A stretch of 64,000 bases of DNA from Clostridia bacterium (GTDB lineage: Bacteria; Bacillota; Clostridia; TANB77; CAG-465), in assembly GCA_029256705.1 (NCBI GenBank), contig JAQSXK010000003.1, positions 62,001 to 126,000 of the forward strand, written 5' to 3'. A model generated the notes under the pieces. The model did not search any database, was not told the origin of the DNA, and worked only from the letters and a program-made list of their open reading frames with translations. This document shows, one piece after another, positions 27,929 to 36,938 of the stretch. The first letter of the stretch is position 1; each line of letters starts with the position of its first letter. A program made the position numbers and the translations under genes.

Positions 27929-28015
27929 CTAATTTATAAAAATAATATAATTATAAAAAAATTGTAAATGTATATTTTTACAGTTTTAAGTAAATATTAT
28001 AACTAGGTGATTTTC

Positions 28016-29551
28016 TTGAAATTAAATATAGTTAAACACATAAAGAAAAAAGAAAAAAAAGTAATTGAGAAACAGCAAAACCAAGATAAAAATACATTGC
28101 TTAATATTGAGAATCTTAAAAATTTGTTTGGAAGTAGCCAAGATATTAAATATAGGGAAATATTAATAAATAGCGATAGTGCACTGCCAGTTAATCTTAT
28201 ATATGTAGATGGATTAGTAAATTCATCAGATATAAGTAATTATGTTGTAAAGCCACTTATCGAAAACCAAAAAATTTCTGAATCTAAAAATTTAGACGAA
28301 ATCATTAAATTAATTCAAGATGGTGCACTATATTATTCATCACAAACCATTTCTAACGATTTAAATATGGTTGCAAGTGAAATAACATCTGGAAGTTCTG
28401 TTCTTCTATTTAGTGATCAAAATACGGCTTTTATTTTTGATACAAAAGGATTTGATAAAAGATCAATGATGGAACCAACCATTGAAAATGTAAATAAAGG
28501 TCCAAAAGATTCATTTATTGAAAATTTTAGATCAAATACTGCATTAGTAAGAAGAAAGATAAAGGTACCTGATTTAATTATAGAACAAATGACAATTGGT
28601 TTACGTACACAAACGTCAGTTGCTCTTGTTTCTATTAAAAGTATAACTAATGATGAAATATTAAATCTAGCAAGAGACAGACTAAAATCTATAAATGTGG
28701 ATAATTTATTAACAACTAGTATAATAGAAGATGCTCTATCTGATAATCTTAATAGTTCTCTTCCCCAGGTTTCAAGTACTGAAAGACCTGATAAATTTTG
28801 TGCAGATATTATTGAGGGTAGAGTTGGAATAATAATAGATGGTTTACCCATTGGATTTATTGTTCCTGGTACATTTAATCAGTTTATGCAAACACCAGAA
28901 GATTATTCACGTAAGTTTATGGTTTCATCCTTTATAAGGGTAATACGTTATATTTCATTAGTTCTAGCTATTTTTCTACCTGCATTATATGTGGCAGTTA
29001 CAACATTTCATCCTGAAATGATTCCTACGAATGTTGTATTATTTATTGCTAAATCCAGAGAAGGTGTAGCATTTCCCGTGGCAGTAGAAGCATTAGCGCT
29101 GATTATTTCGTTTGAGATATTATTTGAAGCTGGATTAAGAATTCCTAAGAGTGTTGGTCAAACCGTTTCAATAGTAGGAACATTGGTAGTTGGTCAAGCG
29201 GCTGTAGAAGCAAAATTAGTATCACCCTCAATTGTTGTAATTGTCGCAATAACTGCAATAGCTTCATTTACAATACCAAATCAGGATTTTAGTAATGCAG
29301 TAAGGCTATGGAGAATTACATCAACAATTTTTGGGATATTCTTAGGGTTACTGGGTCTTGTTATAGCAATATTATTACTAGTATTTGAATTCTGTAAGTT
29401 AGAATCTTTTGGAGTGTCATATATGGCTCCGTTTGTAGGAAATGATGGTAAAGACATAATGAAAGATACATTTTTTAGACTTCCTAGTAATAGTAATAAA
29501 ACTAGACCAAATTGTTTGAAAACAAAAGATGCTAAAAGGCAAGGTGATTAG
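28016..29551 (+). CDS. Spore germination protein GerA family (A subunit)
   Basis: About 511 residues. A large hydrophilic N-terminal domain (to about 295) with GSSQDIKYREILI and PDKFCADIIEGRVGIIIDG is followed by about five or six membrane helices (GVAFPVAVEALALIISFEILFEAGLRIPKSVGQTVSIVG). The A subunit forms the nutrient-gated ion channel of the germinant receptor in the spore inner membrane. The start is TTG 28016, behind AGGTGA; the alternative is GTG 28007. First gene of a germination operon in A-C-small-B-B order. Confidence 0.93.
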   Translation: MKLNIVKHIKKKEKKVIEKQQNQDKNTLLNIENLKNLFGSSQDIKYREILINSDSALPVNLIYVDGLVNSSDISNYVVKPLIENQKISESKNLDEIIKLIQDGALYYSSQTISNDLNMVASEITSGSSVLLFSDQNTAFIFDTKGFDKRSMMEPTIENVNKGPKDSFIENFRSNTALVRRKIKVPDLIIEQMTIGLRTQTSVALVSIKSITNDEILNLARDRLKSINVDNLLTTSIIEDALSDNLNSSLPQVSSTERPDKFCADIIEGRVGIIIDGLPIGFIVPGTFNQFMQTPEDYSRKFMVSSFIRVIRYISLVLAIFLPALYVAVTTFHPEMIPTNVVLFIAKSREGVAFPVAVEALALIISFEILFEAGLRIPKSVGQTVSIVGTLVVGQAAVEAKLVSPSIVVIVAITAIASFTIPNQDFSNAVRLWRITSTIFGIFLGLLGLVIAILLLVFEFCKLESFGVSYMAPFVGNDGKDIMKDTFFRLPSNSNKTRPNCLKTKDAKRQGD

Positions 29552-29554
29552 AAC

Positions 29555-30979
29555 ATGAAAAAAGATTTAGTTTTGATTTTTTTAATAATAGTTTCTGGAG
29601 TCGTCTTCTTTATGAGCCTATTTGATTTTAAAAATCCAATTAATATACCTGGCAATATAGAACAAAATTATTTTGTTCTTGCTGTTGGAATTGATAAGGC
29701 TAATGATGGAGTGAATAAATTTAAATTAACCGCAATTGGTGAAAAATTTAATGCTACAAGCGGTGATACATCTTCTACTAGTGGAAAAAGTGCAGAAATA
29801 GTAACTGTTGATGGTAATACAATGTTTGAGACAGTAAGAAATTTTGCATTATTTAAAAGTAAGAGTGTATTTTGGGGTCATATTAAATATATTTTGATTA
29901 GTGAAGAGGTTGCTAAGGAAAATATACTTGATATATTAGATTTCTTTATTAGAGATCATGAGCTTAGATTTGATACTACAATTGTAATTGTAAAAGATAC
30001 TTCTGCTGAGTCTTTTATAAGATCAGGTGAACAAATCAAACAATTTACAGTAGACTTATTAGATGGAGTATTTCATAATATAGGGAAATTATCTTTAACT
30101 TATGAAATAAGGCTATCTGATGTTATGCAGACATTTAATAATGTATATTGCTCTGCATATATACCTGCTATTAGTATGGTTTCAAGAAAAAATGATGAGA
30201 TAAGCACCAGTAAAGTAGGAAATAGTACAGTGCCAATTGGTGGTGGAAAACCAGTTGGAACTACTTTAGCAGAAGAAAATATATTAAAAGAAGAAATTAA
30301 TTCAGAAAGTGATAGTAAATCAAAAGAAGAGGACTCTTCGAAAAGTGATAGTAGCTCAAATCAAGGTGATAATTTGCAAAGTAGTGGTTCAACTCCTAAA
30401 GACAGTACATCTACTAAAGAAAAAGATATTTTATATTTAAATTTAAACGGATTTGCAGTTTTTGATGGAGTTAAATTATTAGGATATGTATCTGACTATA
30501 TGGCTCGAGGGTTAAATTGGATAAATTCAAATATAGTATCTACTATTATTGTAGTTAAAGATGAGAAAGAAAAAGATGTATCTATGGAAGTAATTAATTC
30601 AAGTTCAAAAATTAAAATAGATTTGGATGGGAATATTCCGCAGGCATCAATTAACATAAATTTTTCAACTAATATAGGAGAAGTAATGTCTCAGGATAAT
30701 ATATTTAATGAAGTAGAATTATCTAAAATTATAGAAAAACAAAATGATATTGTAAAAAAAGAAGCAGAAAGTATAATAGAATTTGCGCAAAAAAATAATT
30801 TAGATATATTAGGTATTAGTGATGCAATTTATCATCAACATCCGCTAAAATGGGACATAATTAAAGAAAATTGGAAAGAAACTTTTAAAACTATGGAAAT
30901 CACTGTAAATGTGCAGTCAAATGTTAATAGAACTTACCATATTAGGCAACCTATTCGAAGTGAGAGTGGTGATAAGTAA
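29555..30979 (+). CDS. Ger(x)C family germination protein (C subunit), no lipobox
   Basis: A 474-residue protein with an N-terminal hydrophobic helix (4-24), then FVLAVGIDKAND, typical of Ger(x)C, and the C-terminal GISDAIYHQHPLKWDIIKENWKE segment. C subunits are normally lipoproteins with a Cys in the signal lipobox. Here the signal region (MKKDLVLIFLIIVSGVVFFMSL) has no Cys, so the anchor is probably an uncleaved helix. A Ser/Asp/Lys-rich linker (about 245-290) is inserted in the middle. It starts 3 bp after gerA. Confidence 0.88.
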   Translation: MKKDLVLIFLIIVSGVVFFMSLFDFKNPINIPGNIEQNYFVLAVGIDKANDGVNKFKLTAIGEKFNATSGDTSSTSGKSAEIVTVDGNTMFETVRNFALFKSKSVFWGHIKYILISEEVAKENILDILDFFIRDHELRFDTTIVIVKDTSAESFIRSGEQIKQFTVDLLDGVFHNIGKLSLTYEIRLSDVMQTFNNVYCSAYIPAISMVSRKNDEISTSKVGNSTVPIGGGKPVGTTLAEENILKEEINSESDSKSKEEDSSKSDSSSNQGDNLQSSGSTPKDSTSTKEKDILYLNLNGFAVFDGVKLLGYVSDYMARGLNWINSNIVSTIIVVKDEKEKDVSMEVINSSSKIKIDLDGNIPQASININFSTNIGEVMSQDNIFNEVELSKIIEKQNDIVKKEAESIIEFAQKNNLDILGISDAIYHQHPLKWDIIKENWKETFKTMEITVNVQSNVNRTYHIRQPIRSESGDK

Positions 30980-31197
30980 TGATATATTTTTTTATATTTA
31001 TTTCAATATTAAGTATTTATGAAATTTATTGTATAATTAAAGATAATAAAGTTAATAAAAAAGAAAGATTTGTTCAAATTATAGTTTATATTTCAATGCT
31101 TTTAGTGGTATTACTTATTGGTATATATTATTATTTAAATAGATATGGTAATAGTTTGTCATATTATATTTTTAAAATTTTTAATATACATTATTAA
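30979..31197 (+). CDS. Small two-helix membrane protein in germination operon (D-subunit candidate)
   Basis: 72 residues with two membrane helices (about 2-19 and 32-53). Its ATG overlaps the gerC stop (TAATG), implying coupled translation. Small two-helix proteins encoded inside or beside gerA-type operons have been described in Bacillus as D proteins that modulate receptor function. The assignment rests on position, size and topology, not on sequence identity. Confidence 0.55.
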   Translation: MIYFFIFISILSIYEIYCIIKDNKVNKKERFVQIIVYISMLLVVLLIGIYYYLNRYGNSLSYYIFKIFNIHY

Positions 31198-31208
31198 CGG
31201 GGTGGAAA

Positions 31209-32296
31209 ATGAGTAATGATAATAATAAAATTTCAGTAAAACAAGCTATGATATTTATTATAATTGTATTTTGTGCTCCTGCAATAAGATACATACCTTT
31301 GTATTCTTCACAACAGGCAAAACAAGCAGCTTGGCTGGCACCATTAGTTGCTTTGTTTTTTCAAATAGTATATGTTCTTATTTGGTGCAAAGTAATAAAA
31401 AAATATGGTAGTAAATCATTTGTAGATATTACGAAAGACATATTAGGAAAAATTATAGGTATTACAGTTATTATCATATATTTTATATGGATTACATTTT
31501 TTCTTGCATACAACGTTAGGTTGTATGCAGAAAGAATTTTAGCAGCTACTCGGACGGAATGAGTATTTATATTGTTATTGGTAGTATGTTATTAGTTGTT
31601 GGTTATATTTTAAAAGAGGGAATTATTCCTCTTGCAAAAATGGCAGAATTATTTTTTATATTGTTAGGTGCAATATTTGTGATATATAACATTTTAATAA
31701 TCCCAGAAATTCAAATTAAAAATATATTACCAATAACTTATAAAGATGTGCCTTCAATATTTAAAGCATCATATCCTATAATGTCTATATTTGGATATAA
31801 TATTTTGATATTTATGTTTAATGATAATATAGAACATAAAGGGGAATTTAAAAAAATGAGTATAATTACAATATTAATTTTAATAATGATATCATTCTTA
31901 GTAATTATTATTCCTATATCTGTATTCGGAGCGTCAGTAATATCAGATATGCCTATACCGTTTCTTAACACTATGATGGAAATATCATTATTTGATGTTG
32001 TAGAAAGAATAGAATCAGGAATAATTATGTTTTGGATTATTACAGATTTTATGCTGGCGGCTATTTTTGTATATTCAGCGATACATATGTTAAAAGTATC
32101 ATTTAAAATGTCTAATATAAAACCATTGACATCAATATATATAATTGGAATATTTTTCTTATCTTTGATTATAGCAAAATCAACATCAGAGTTGCAAGCA
32201 TTTTCTGAAAATATATTAACTCTAACAAATATAATTATGGGATTTTTCTTGCCATTATTTATATTTTTGCTTGGAAAAGTAAGAAAAAAAGTATAG
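31209..32296 (+). pseudogene. Frameshifted germination permease (GerB/GerAB family), first copy
   Basis: Two frames that overlap by 4 bp (31209-31562 and 31559-32296) together match the intact downstream copy along its whole length, with many identical stretches (KISVKQ, FCAPAIRYIP, QQAKQAAW, LAKMAELFF). The break lies near 31545-31560: the intact copy has one more base between the AER and SI(Y/F)I segments, so a single-base deletion explains the split. It could be a real pseudogene, a sequencing error, or two functional halves. The family is the APC-type B subunit that binds germinant. Confidence 0.75.
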
Positions 32297-32322
32297 TATA
32301 ACTAATATAAAGAGGTGATAAA

Positions 32323-33411
32323 ATGAGTAATGATAATGGCAAAATTTCAGTAAAGCAGTCAATGATATTTATAATAATAATTTTTTGCGCACCTGCAATA
32401 AGGTATATACCACTATTTACTGCACAGCAAGCTAAACAAGCTGCTTGGATTTCACCATTAATTGCAATTGTTTTTGAAATAATATATATGTTAGTTTGGA
32501 CTGGATTTATTAAAAGATATGCTAGTAAGTCATATATAGATATTATAAAAGATACAGTAGGGAAACTACTTGGAAATATAATTTGTATAATGTATTTTTT
32601 ATGGATAACTTTTTTACTTTCGTATAATGTAAGAATGTATTCTGAAAGAATAGTAACAACGGCTATGCCGGGAGTTAGTATATTTATTGTTTTAGGAGCT
32701 ATGTTATTAATTGTTGGATATATTGTAAAAAATGGAATTATTACTTTAGCTAAAATGGCTGAACTGTTTTTTATAGCTCTTAGTTTAATTTTTATAGTAT
32801 ATAACGTTTTAATATTACCAAAAGTAGAATTACAAAACATATTTCCTATAACATATAAAGATGCATTCCCAATATTTAAAGCTAATTTTGGAATAATTGC
32901 AATATTTGCATATAATATTTTAATATTTATATTTAATGACAAAATAGAACACAATGGTGATTTTAAAAAATTAAGTATGAAGACAATAATAATTCTGTCA
33001 ATTATATCATTTTTGGTAATTATTATACCTTTGTCTGTTTTCGGATGGTCAATATTAGTAAAAATGCCTATACCTTATATTAATACAATGACGGAAATAT
33101 CATTATTTGATGTTATAGAAAGAATAGAATCAGGAATAATTATGTTTTGGATAATTTCAGATTTTGTTTTGATAGCTACTTTTATATATACAGCAATGCA
33201 TATAATTAGATTATCATTTAAATTGTCGAACGTCAGAGCAATATCTATAATATATATAATAGGAATTTTCTTTTTATCAATAATTTTAGCGAGAAGTACT
33301 ATAGAATTAAGCGTATTATCACTAAATATATTAACTCCTATGAATATAATTATGGGATATTTTATTCCTATATTTATTTATATTATTGCAAAAATCAGAA
33401 AGAAAGTATAA
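32323..33411 (+). CDS. Spore germination permease GerB/GerAB family (B subunit), intact copy
   Basis: 362 residues with about ten membrane helices, starting MSNDNGKISVKQSMIFIIIIFCAPAIRYIP. B subunits belong to the amino acid-polyamine-organocation transporter fold and are the germinant-binding part of Ger receptors. It arose by tandem duplication with the preceding copy. AAAGAGGTG precedes the start. Last gene of the operon. Confidence 0.9.
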   Translation: MSNDNGKISVKQSMIFIIIIFCAPAIRYIPLFTAQQAKQAAWISPLIAIVFEIIYMLVWTGFIKRYASKSYIDIIKDTVGKLLGNIICIMYFLWITFLLSYNVRMYSERIVTTAMPGVSIFIVLGAMLLIVGYIVKNGIITLAKMAELFFIALSLIFIVYNVLILPKVELQNIFPITYKDAFPIFKANFGIIAIFAYNILIFIFNDKIEHNGDFKKLSMKTIIILSIISFLVIIIPLSVFGWSILVKMPIPYINTMTEISLFDVIERIESGIIMFWIISDFVLIATFIYTAMHIIRLSFKLSNVRAISIIYIIGIFFLSIILARSTIELSVLSLNILTPMNIIMGYFIPIFIYIIAKIRKKV

Positions 33412-33579
33412 TTTGTTTATAAACTTAAAAATAGCATTGTATAAATTTACAGTGTTATTTTTAAATTTACTATATATATTGATTTATGCAGAGATATAAA
33501 AAAACAATTTTAAGAGTTGAGTTTTTTAAAAACAAATCGATTATAAAGTGAATATTTATACTTTAAATAATTGTAGGTA

Positions 33580-33606
33580 ACACATAAACATAGATTTCAT
33601 ATTATA
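33580..33606 (+). promoter_or_regulatory. Sigma-K-type promoter of the first collagen-like gene
   Basis: AC (33580-33581), exactly 16 bp, CATATTATA (33598-33606), which fits the Bacillus sigma-K consensus AC-N16-CATANNNTA. The inferred leader is about 30 nt. The 235-bp gap between gerB and this gene holds nothing else recognisable. Confidence 0.6.
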
Positions 33607-33646
33607 TTATAGACACATTGAAGTGTTATATAGAAAGGAGTAAAAC

Positions 33647-34534
33647 ATGAGAGAAAGTTCATATAATGACTATAATAATTGTGATAGTCAATATCGTCCT
33701 ATAGAAAATTGTAGAGTTAAATATTGTTTAGTCGGACCACCAGGACCAATGGGACCACAAGGAATACCAGGCGTTGCAGGACCAGCGGGAGCAGCAGGAC
33801 CAGAAGGTGCAGCAGGGCCAGCAGGACCACAAGGTATAGCAGGGCCACAAGGATTAACTGGACCAGCGGGGGCAGCAGGACCAGAAGGTGCAGCAGGGCC
33901 AGCAGGACCACAAGGCATAGCGGGACCACAAGGATTAACCGGACCAGAAGGACCAATAGGACCAGAAGGGCCACAAGGGATACAAGGACCAATAGGACCA
34001 CAAGGACCTGCAGGAAATGGTGCAATAATACCATTCGCATCAGGATTACCAGTTTCTATGACAACTATAGGGCTTGGATTAGCAGGTATACCAGCTTTAG
34101 TGGGATTTGGAAACTCAGGTAATACACTAACGGCACTTGGCGGTACTGTAGATATAACTGGTGGGCCAGGAGAACTACTAAATTTCGCTTTTTCTGTACC
34201 ACGTGATGGAACAATAACATCAATTTCAGCATTCTTTAGCGTAACTGCTGCTTTAGCACTAGTAGGCTCAACAATAACAATTACAGCACAGTTGTATAGT
34301 TCAACAACACCAGATAATGTATTTTCACCAATTCCAGGTGCCATAGTAACATTGACACCACCATTAACTGGATTGGTATCAATTGGTGATATAAGTAATG
34401 GAATTACAGAAGGTTTATCTATACCAGTAACAGCAGAGACGCGTTTACTATTAGTATTTTCTACAACTGCGGAAGGTGTATCACTTGTTAATACTGTACT
34501 TGGTTATGCAAGTGCAGGTATTACGATACAATAA
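33647..34534 (+). CDS. BclA-like collagen-repeat spore surface protein
   Basis: A 295-residue protein: a polar N-terminal segment with several Cys (1-29), a Gly-X-Y collagen region (about 30-124; [13 protein letters not shown]...), and a hydrophobic Thr/Ala/Gly-rich C-terminal domain like the trimerising C-terminus of BclA exosporium glycoproteins. Such proteins form filaments on spores. AAAGGAG lies before the ATG, and a sigma-K-type promoter precedes it. The collagen part contains an 81-bp tandem duplication. Confidence 0.85.
   Translation: MRESSYNDYNNCDSQYRPIENCRVKYCLVGPPGPMGPQGIPGVAGPAGAAGPEGAAGPAGPQGIAGPQGLTGPAGAAGPEGAAGPAGPQGIAGPQGLTGPEGPIGPEGPQGIQGPIGPQGPAGNGAIIPFASGLPVSMTTIGLGLAGIPALVGFGNSGNTLTALGGTVDITGGPGELLNFAFSVPRDGTITSISAFFSVTAALALVGSTITITAQLYSSTTPDNVFSPIPGAIVTLTPPLTGLVSIGDISNGITEGLSIPVTAETRLLLVFSTTAEGVSLVNTVLGYASAGITIQ
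33779..33940 (+). repeat. 81-bp tandem repeat in the collagen region
   Basis: Two adjacent 81-bp units (33779-33859 and 33860-33940) differ at only a few third-codon positions and encode the same 27 residues (nine Gly-X-Y triplets). It is a likely site of repeat-number variation. Confidence 0.9.
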
Positions 34535-34563
34535 TTTTAAATTATTAACAGTAATTATATAAT

Positions 34564-34608
34564 ATAGTAACAGTATTAAATTTTATTAATTTATGCTGTT
34601 ATTTTTTT
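34564..34608 (+). terminator. Terminator after the first collagen-like gene
   Basis: TAACAG pairs with CTGTTA, with AT pairing continuing inwards, followed by ATTTTTTT. Confidence 0.55.
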
Positions 34609-34646
34609 CATTAATGATTTATTATTTATTGATTAATCACAAATTC

Positions 34647-34673
34647 ACATTCAATTCATAAAAACATATATTA
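34647..34673 (+). promoter_or_regulatory. Sigma-K-type promoter of the second collagen-like gene
   Basis: AC (34647-34648), 16 bp, CATATATTA (34665-34673): a full match to AC-N16-CATANNNTA, as upstream of the first collagen-like gene. Confidence 0.6.
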
Positions 34674-34723
34674 TAATATAAAACATTTTACAGTTTTATA
34701 TTAAATAGAAAGGGGGGATATAT

Positions 34724-35284
34724 ATGCAAAAAAGATTTTATGATAATGATCAAGAATGTTGTGATAGAGATTATTCGTGTTCAAATGAATGGTGTCATAT
34801 TAATAAATCGGGACCACCGGGACCACCAGGACCACCGGGACCACCAGGACCACCAGGAATTATAGCACAACTACGTGGATTACAAATTCAACTACAAGGT
34901 GAAACAACTATTGTGCCAGATACTACACCTGTTATATTTGATACAGTAATAGCTAATCAATCACCAGCTTTGACATATAATTCATTGACAGGTGAGATAA
35001 CAATTACAGAAACAGGATTATACTATGTTAACTGGTGGGTATCTACTGATGGTGCAGAAGCATCAACTTTTGTTGATTTCTCTGTAACTACTTCTGCTGG
35101 AGATAGTATAGGAGCATCAAGCCCTATAGTTTCAGGGCAATTAACAGGAAATGCTTTACTATCAATAACAGCGAGTGTGATTACTCCTGTTACATTGCAA
35201 TTAATAAATACTACAGGTCAAACTGTAGGATTAGGCAACACTCCAATTAAAGCAGATTTAACAATTACTCATGTATCAATTTAA
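34724..35284 (+). CDS. Short collagen-stalk spore surface protein with C1q/TNF-like head
   Basis: A 186-residue protein. The Cys-rich polar N-terminus (1-28) is followed by a short (GPP)n stalk (about 30-45) and a beta-rich domain with GEITITETGLYYVNWWVS, typical of C1q/BclA-C jelly-roll heads. AAAGGGGGG precedes the start. Probably an exosporium or coat component made in the mother cell under sigma-K. Paralogous in design to the preceding gene but with a different head domain. Confidence 0.85.
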   Translation: MQKRFYDNDQECCDRDYSCSNEWCHINKSGPPGPPGPPGPPGPPGIIAQLRGLQIQLQGETTIVPDTTPVIFDTVIANQSPALTYNSLTGEITITETGLYYVNWWVSTDGAEASTFVDFSVTTSAGDSIGASSPIVSGQLTGNALLSITASVITPVTLQLINTTGQTVGLGNTPIKADLTITHVSI

Positions 35285-35288
35285 TTGT

Positions 35289-35323
35289 AAATCATATAGA
35301 GTATTTACTTTATATGATTTTTT
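35289..35323 (+). terminator. Terminator after the second collagen-like gene
   Basis: AAATCATATA (35289-35298) pairs with TATATGATTT (35311-35320), followed by further T residues. Confidence 0.7.
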
Positions 35324-35346
35324 ATATTCAATGAGCATACAAACAC

Positions 35347-35373
35347 ACAATAATTTTTGCTTTGCATATAATG
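35347..35373 (+). promoter_or_regulatory. Near-consensus sigma-K-type promoter of the interrupted M15 gene
   Basis: AC (35347-35348), 16 bp, CATATAATG (35365-35373): one mismatch, in the last base, from AC-N16-CATANNNTA. The inferred start near 35380 would leave a very short leader, so this is less certain than the two upstream examples. The -10 lies in a small TTTGCAT/ATGCAAA palindrome. Confidence 0.4.
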
Positions 35374-35391
35374 CAAATAGGAGGGGTTTTT

Positions 35392-35817
35392 ATGGCAAGA
35401 ATAATGGTATATAATCCATCGACAAATAGAATGGAAGTATATTATAGAGGACTAAGTGAAAAAATGCCATATGCGAATAATATGACAGTAAGGGAATTTA
35501 GAGGAAATTCCAGGTCAGATATAATATGGACAGATAAAAGATTAATGGATTCTTGGAATATATTAAGAAGAGAATATGGTAAACCTATCACTATTGGTGC
35601 TGCATTTAAAAGAATAGGTGAAGGTGGCCATTCAAGTATGTCACAGCATTATGCAGGTATGGCGCTAGATATGGCACAAACTTTTTCTTCAACTGAAAGA
35701 GATAAATTAAGAGATTTGGCAATTCAACTAGGAATATTTACATATGTAGAACCTAAAGTGCTTACACCTACATGGGTAAGTGCTAATTTGGAAGAGGGGA
35801 TATTATTATTTATCTAG
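35392..35817 (+). pseudogene. 5' part of M15-type peptidase gene interrupted by the integrated element
   Basis: 129 genuine codons (35392-35778) from MARIMVYNPSTNRMEVYYRGL; the ATG follows AGGAGGGG. The part resembles the M15_3/DUF882-type D-Ala-D-Ala carboxypeptidase fold: SMSQHYAGMALDMA holds the HxxGxAxD zinc-ligand motif, and TYVEPKVLTPTWV leads into the second metal site. At 35773-35778 the host gene stops, and 13 unrelated codons of element sequence are read before a stop. The rest of the gene lies at 44398-44667 in the matching frame. Confidence 0.9.
35762..35793 (+). other. Left attachment site (attL)
   Basis: Host half ACACCTACA, core TGGGTA (35773-35778), then the element arm AG-T-GCTAATTTGGAA (arm 35782-35793), which is the inverted partner of the arm at the other end. 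Confidence 0.75.
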
Positions 35818-35866
35818 TATTATATAATTTTTTTAAGTTTATAATGTGTCGTTATACGACTTGAGT

Positions 35867-35903
35867 AAATATCAAAAGACAGAGCAAAATATCAAAAGAC
35901 AGA
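35867..35903 (+). repeat. Two direct repeats upstream of the HTH regulator
   Basis: AAATATCAAAAGACAGA occurs at 35867-35883 and again at 35887-35903, 20 bp apart (about two helical turns), just upstream of a strong promoter. They are candidate operator sites for the element regulator. Confidence 0.6.
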
Positions 35904-35929
35904 AAATATATAATGATAGACAAAAAAAC

Positions 35930-35958
35930 TTGACATTTGTCGGATTTTATGTTATACT
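35930..35958 (+). promoter_or_regulatory. Strong sigma-A-type promoter of the element regulator
   Basis: Perfect TTGACA (35930-35935), 17 bp, TATACT (35953-35958), directly downstream of the two direct repeats. Confidence 0.75.
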
Positions 35959-35975
35959 AATAGTAGGGTGATTAA

Positions 35976-36755
35976 ATGGAACAAAAAATTAAAGTTAGTT
36001 ATATAAAATTTTTGAATGAAATATTAAATATTGACCAGCATAGTTTCGCTAAATTATTTGATATGTCTAGAACGTCATTATTTACTAAGTTAAAATCACT
36101 AAACGATAATGAATATATTGAAGTTAAGTCTTCAGTGATTAATAATATAAAATACATATTTAATATTAGCAATATTGAGGAAATTGAAAACATAAAAAAT
36201 ACAGATAAAGAAATATTAGTTAATATACTAAAAAGAATTACCGAAGTTAAGAGTGCTGATGTAATAGATATAATAATTGGTAAAAATGATTTAAATATTA
36301 GTCAAAAAAGTGAATTATATGATATATATTCTATGATTAATAGCAATATTAAAAATGAAAATTTTGATTTTTATAAGAACTTATTTAATGTTATTATTAA
36401 TGAGAGAACAAATATTAAATTTATATGGATTATTAAGTATTTTGCTAAATTAAACTTAATTTTGGATTATAATGATTATGATAAAGATAAGGAAAATCAA
36501 CAAAAAGCTTTTGAAGTCTTAATGTATAATATGATTAAATCTTCTAATACAGAAAATTTAAATAATTATAATATAAATGAGTATAATGATTTTATATCTG
36601 AGATAGAAAAAAATAAAGAAAATAAAAATAAAATAGAAGAATATGTTAAAATTGCTGTAAGAGAACAACTTGAAAAAGGAATAAAAGATATTAAGGATAT
36701 CGATGAAAACGAATTTTATAAAAGAATAAAAGAGCTAATGGAAGATAAAAAATAA
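35976..36755 (+). CDS. Putative HTH-type regulator of the integrated element (259 aa)
   Basis: No family was recognised beyond a likely N-terminal helix-turn-helix: residues 5-45 contain FLNEILNIDQHSFAKLFDMSRTSLFTKLKSLND, with the HSFAKLFDMSRTSLFTKL pattern of a DNA-binding helix pair. The rest is helical and Asn/Lys-rich with an acidic-basic C-terminus. First gene of the element, under a strong promoter beside paired repeats, as expected of an element repressor. Very AT-rich. Confidence 0.5.
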   Translation: MEQKIKVSYIKFLNEILNIDQHSFAKLFDMSRTSLFTKLKSLNDNEYIEVKSSVINNIKYIFNISNIEEIENIKNTDKEILVNILKRITEVKSADVIDIIIGKNDLNISQKSELYDIYSMINSNIKNENFDFYKNLFNVIINERTNIKFIWIIKYFAKLNLILDYNDYDKDKENQQKAFEVLMYNMIKSSNTENLNNYNINEYNDFISEIEKNKENKNKIEEYVKIAVREQLEKGIKDIKDIDENEFYKRIKELMEDKK

Positions 36756-36757
36756 AA

Positions 36758-36822
36758 TAGCCACCAATCGGCTATATAATAGATTGGTGACTGTGCTAAC
36801 TAAATTTGCAGATTTAGTTATA
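36758..36822 (+). terminator. Two hairpins after the element regulator
   Basis: CACCAATC (36763-36770) pairs with GATTGGTG (36783-36790), and AACTAAAT (36799-36806) with ATTTAGTT (36813-36820). Neither has a strong T-run, so termination is possible rather than certain. Confidence 0.4.
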
Positions 36823-36938
36823 AGAATTATAATATGAAAACTACTATAATAGACAGTTTACATAAACTACTCAAAATCTATTATATCACATTATTGTTCT
36901 TTTTGCAACAGTTATTTGCAAAAAGGGGGTACTTTATT

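Noticed and set aside
33688-34344. Long reverse-strand and alternative-frame ORFs across the collagen gene
   Set aside because: They are shadows caused by the Gly-Pro-rich codon pattern; the Pro/Gly- and Leu/Val-rich products lack start signals.
33647-35284. Collagen-like genes as phage tail fibres
   Set aside because: No phage structural genes nearby; the germination operon context and sigma-K-type promoters fit spore-surface proteins better.
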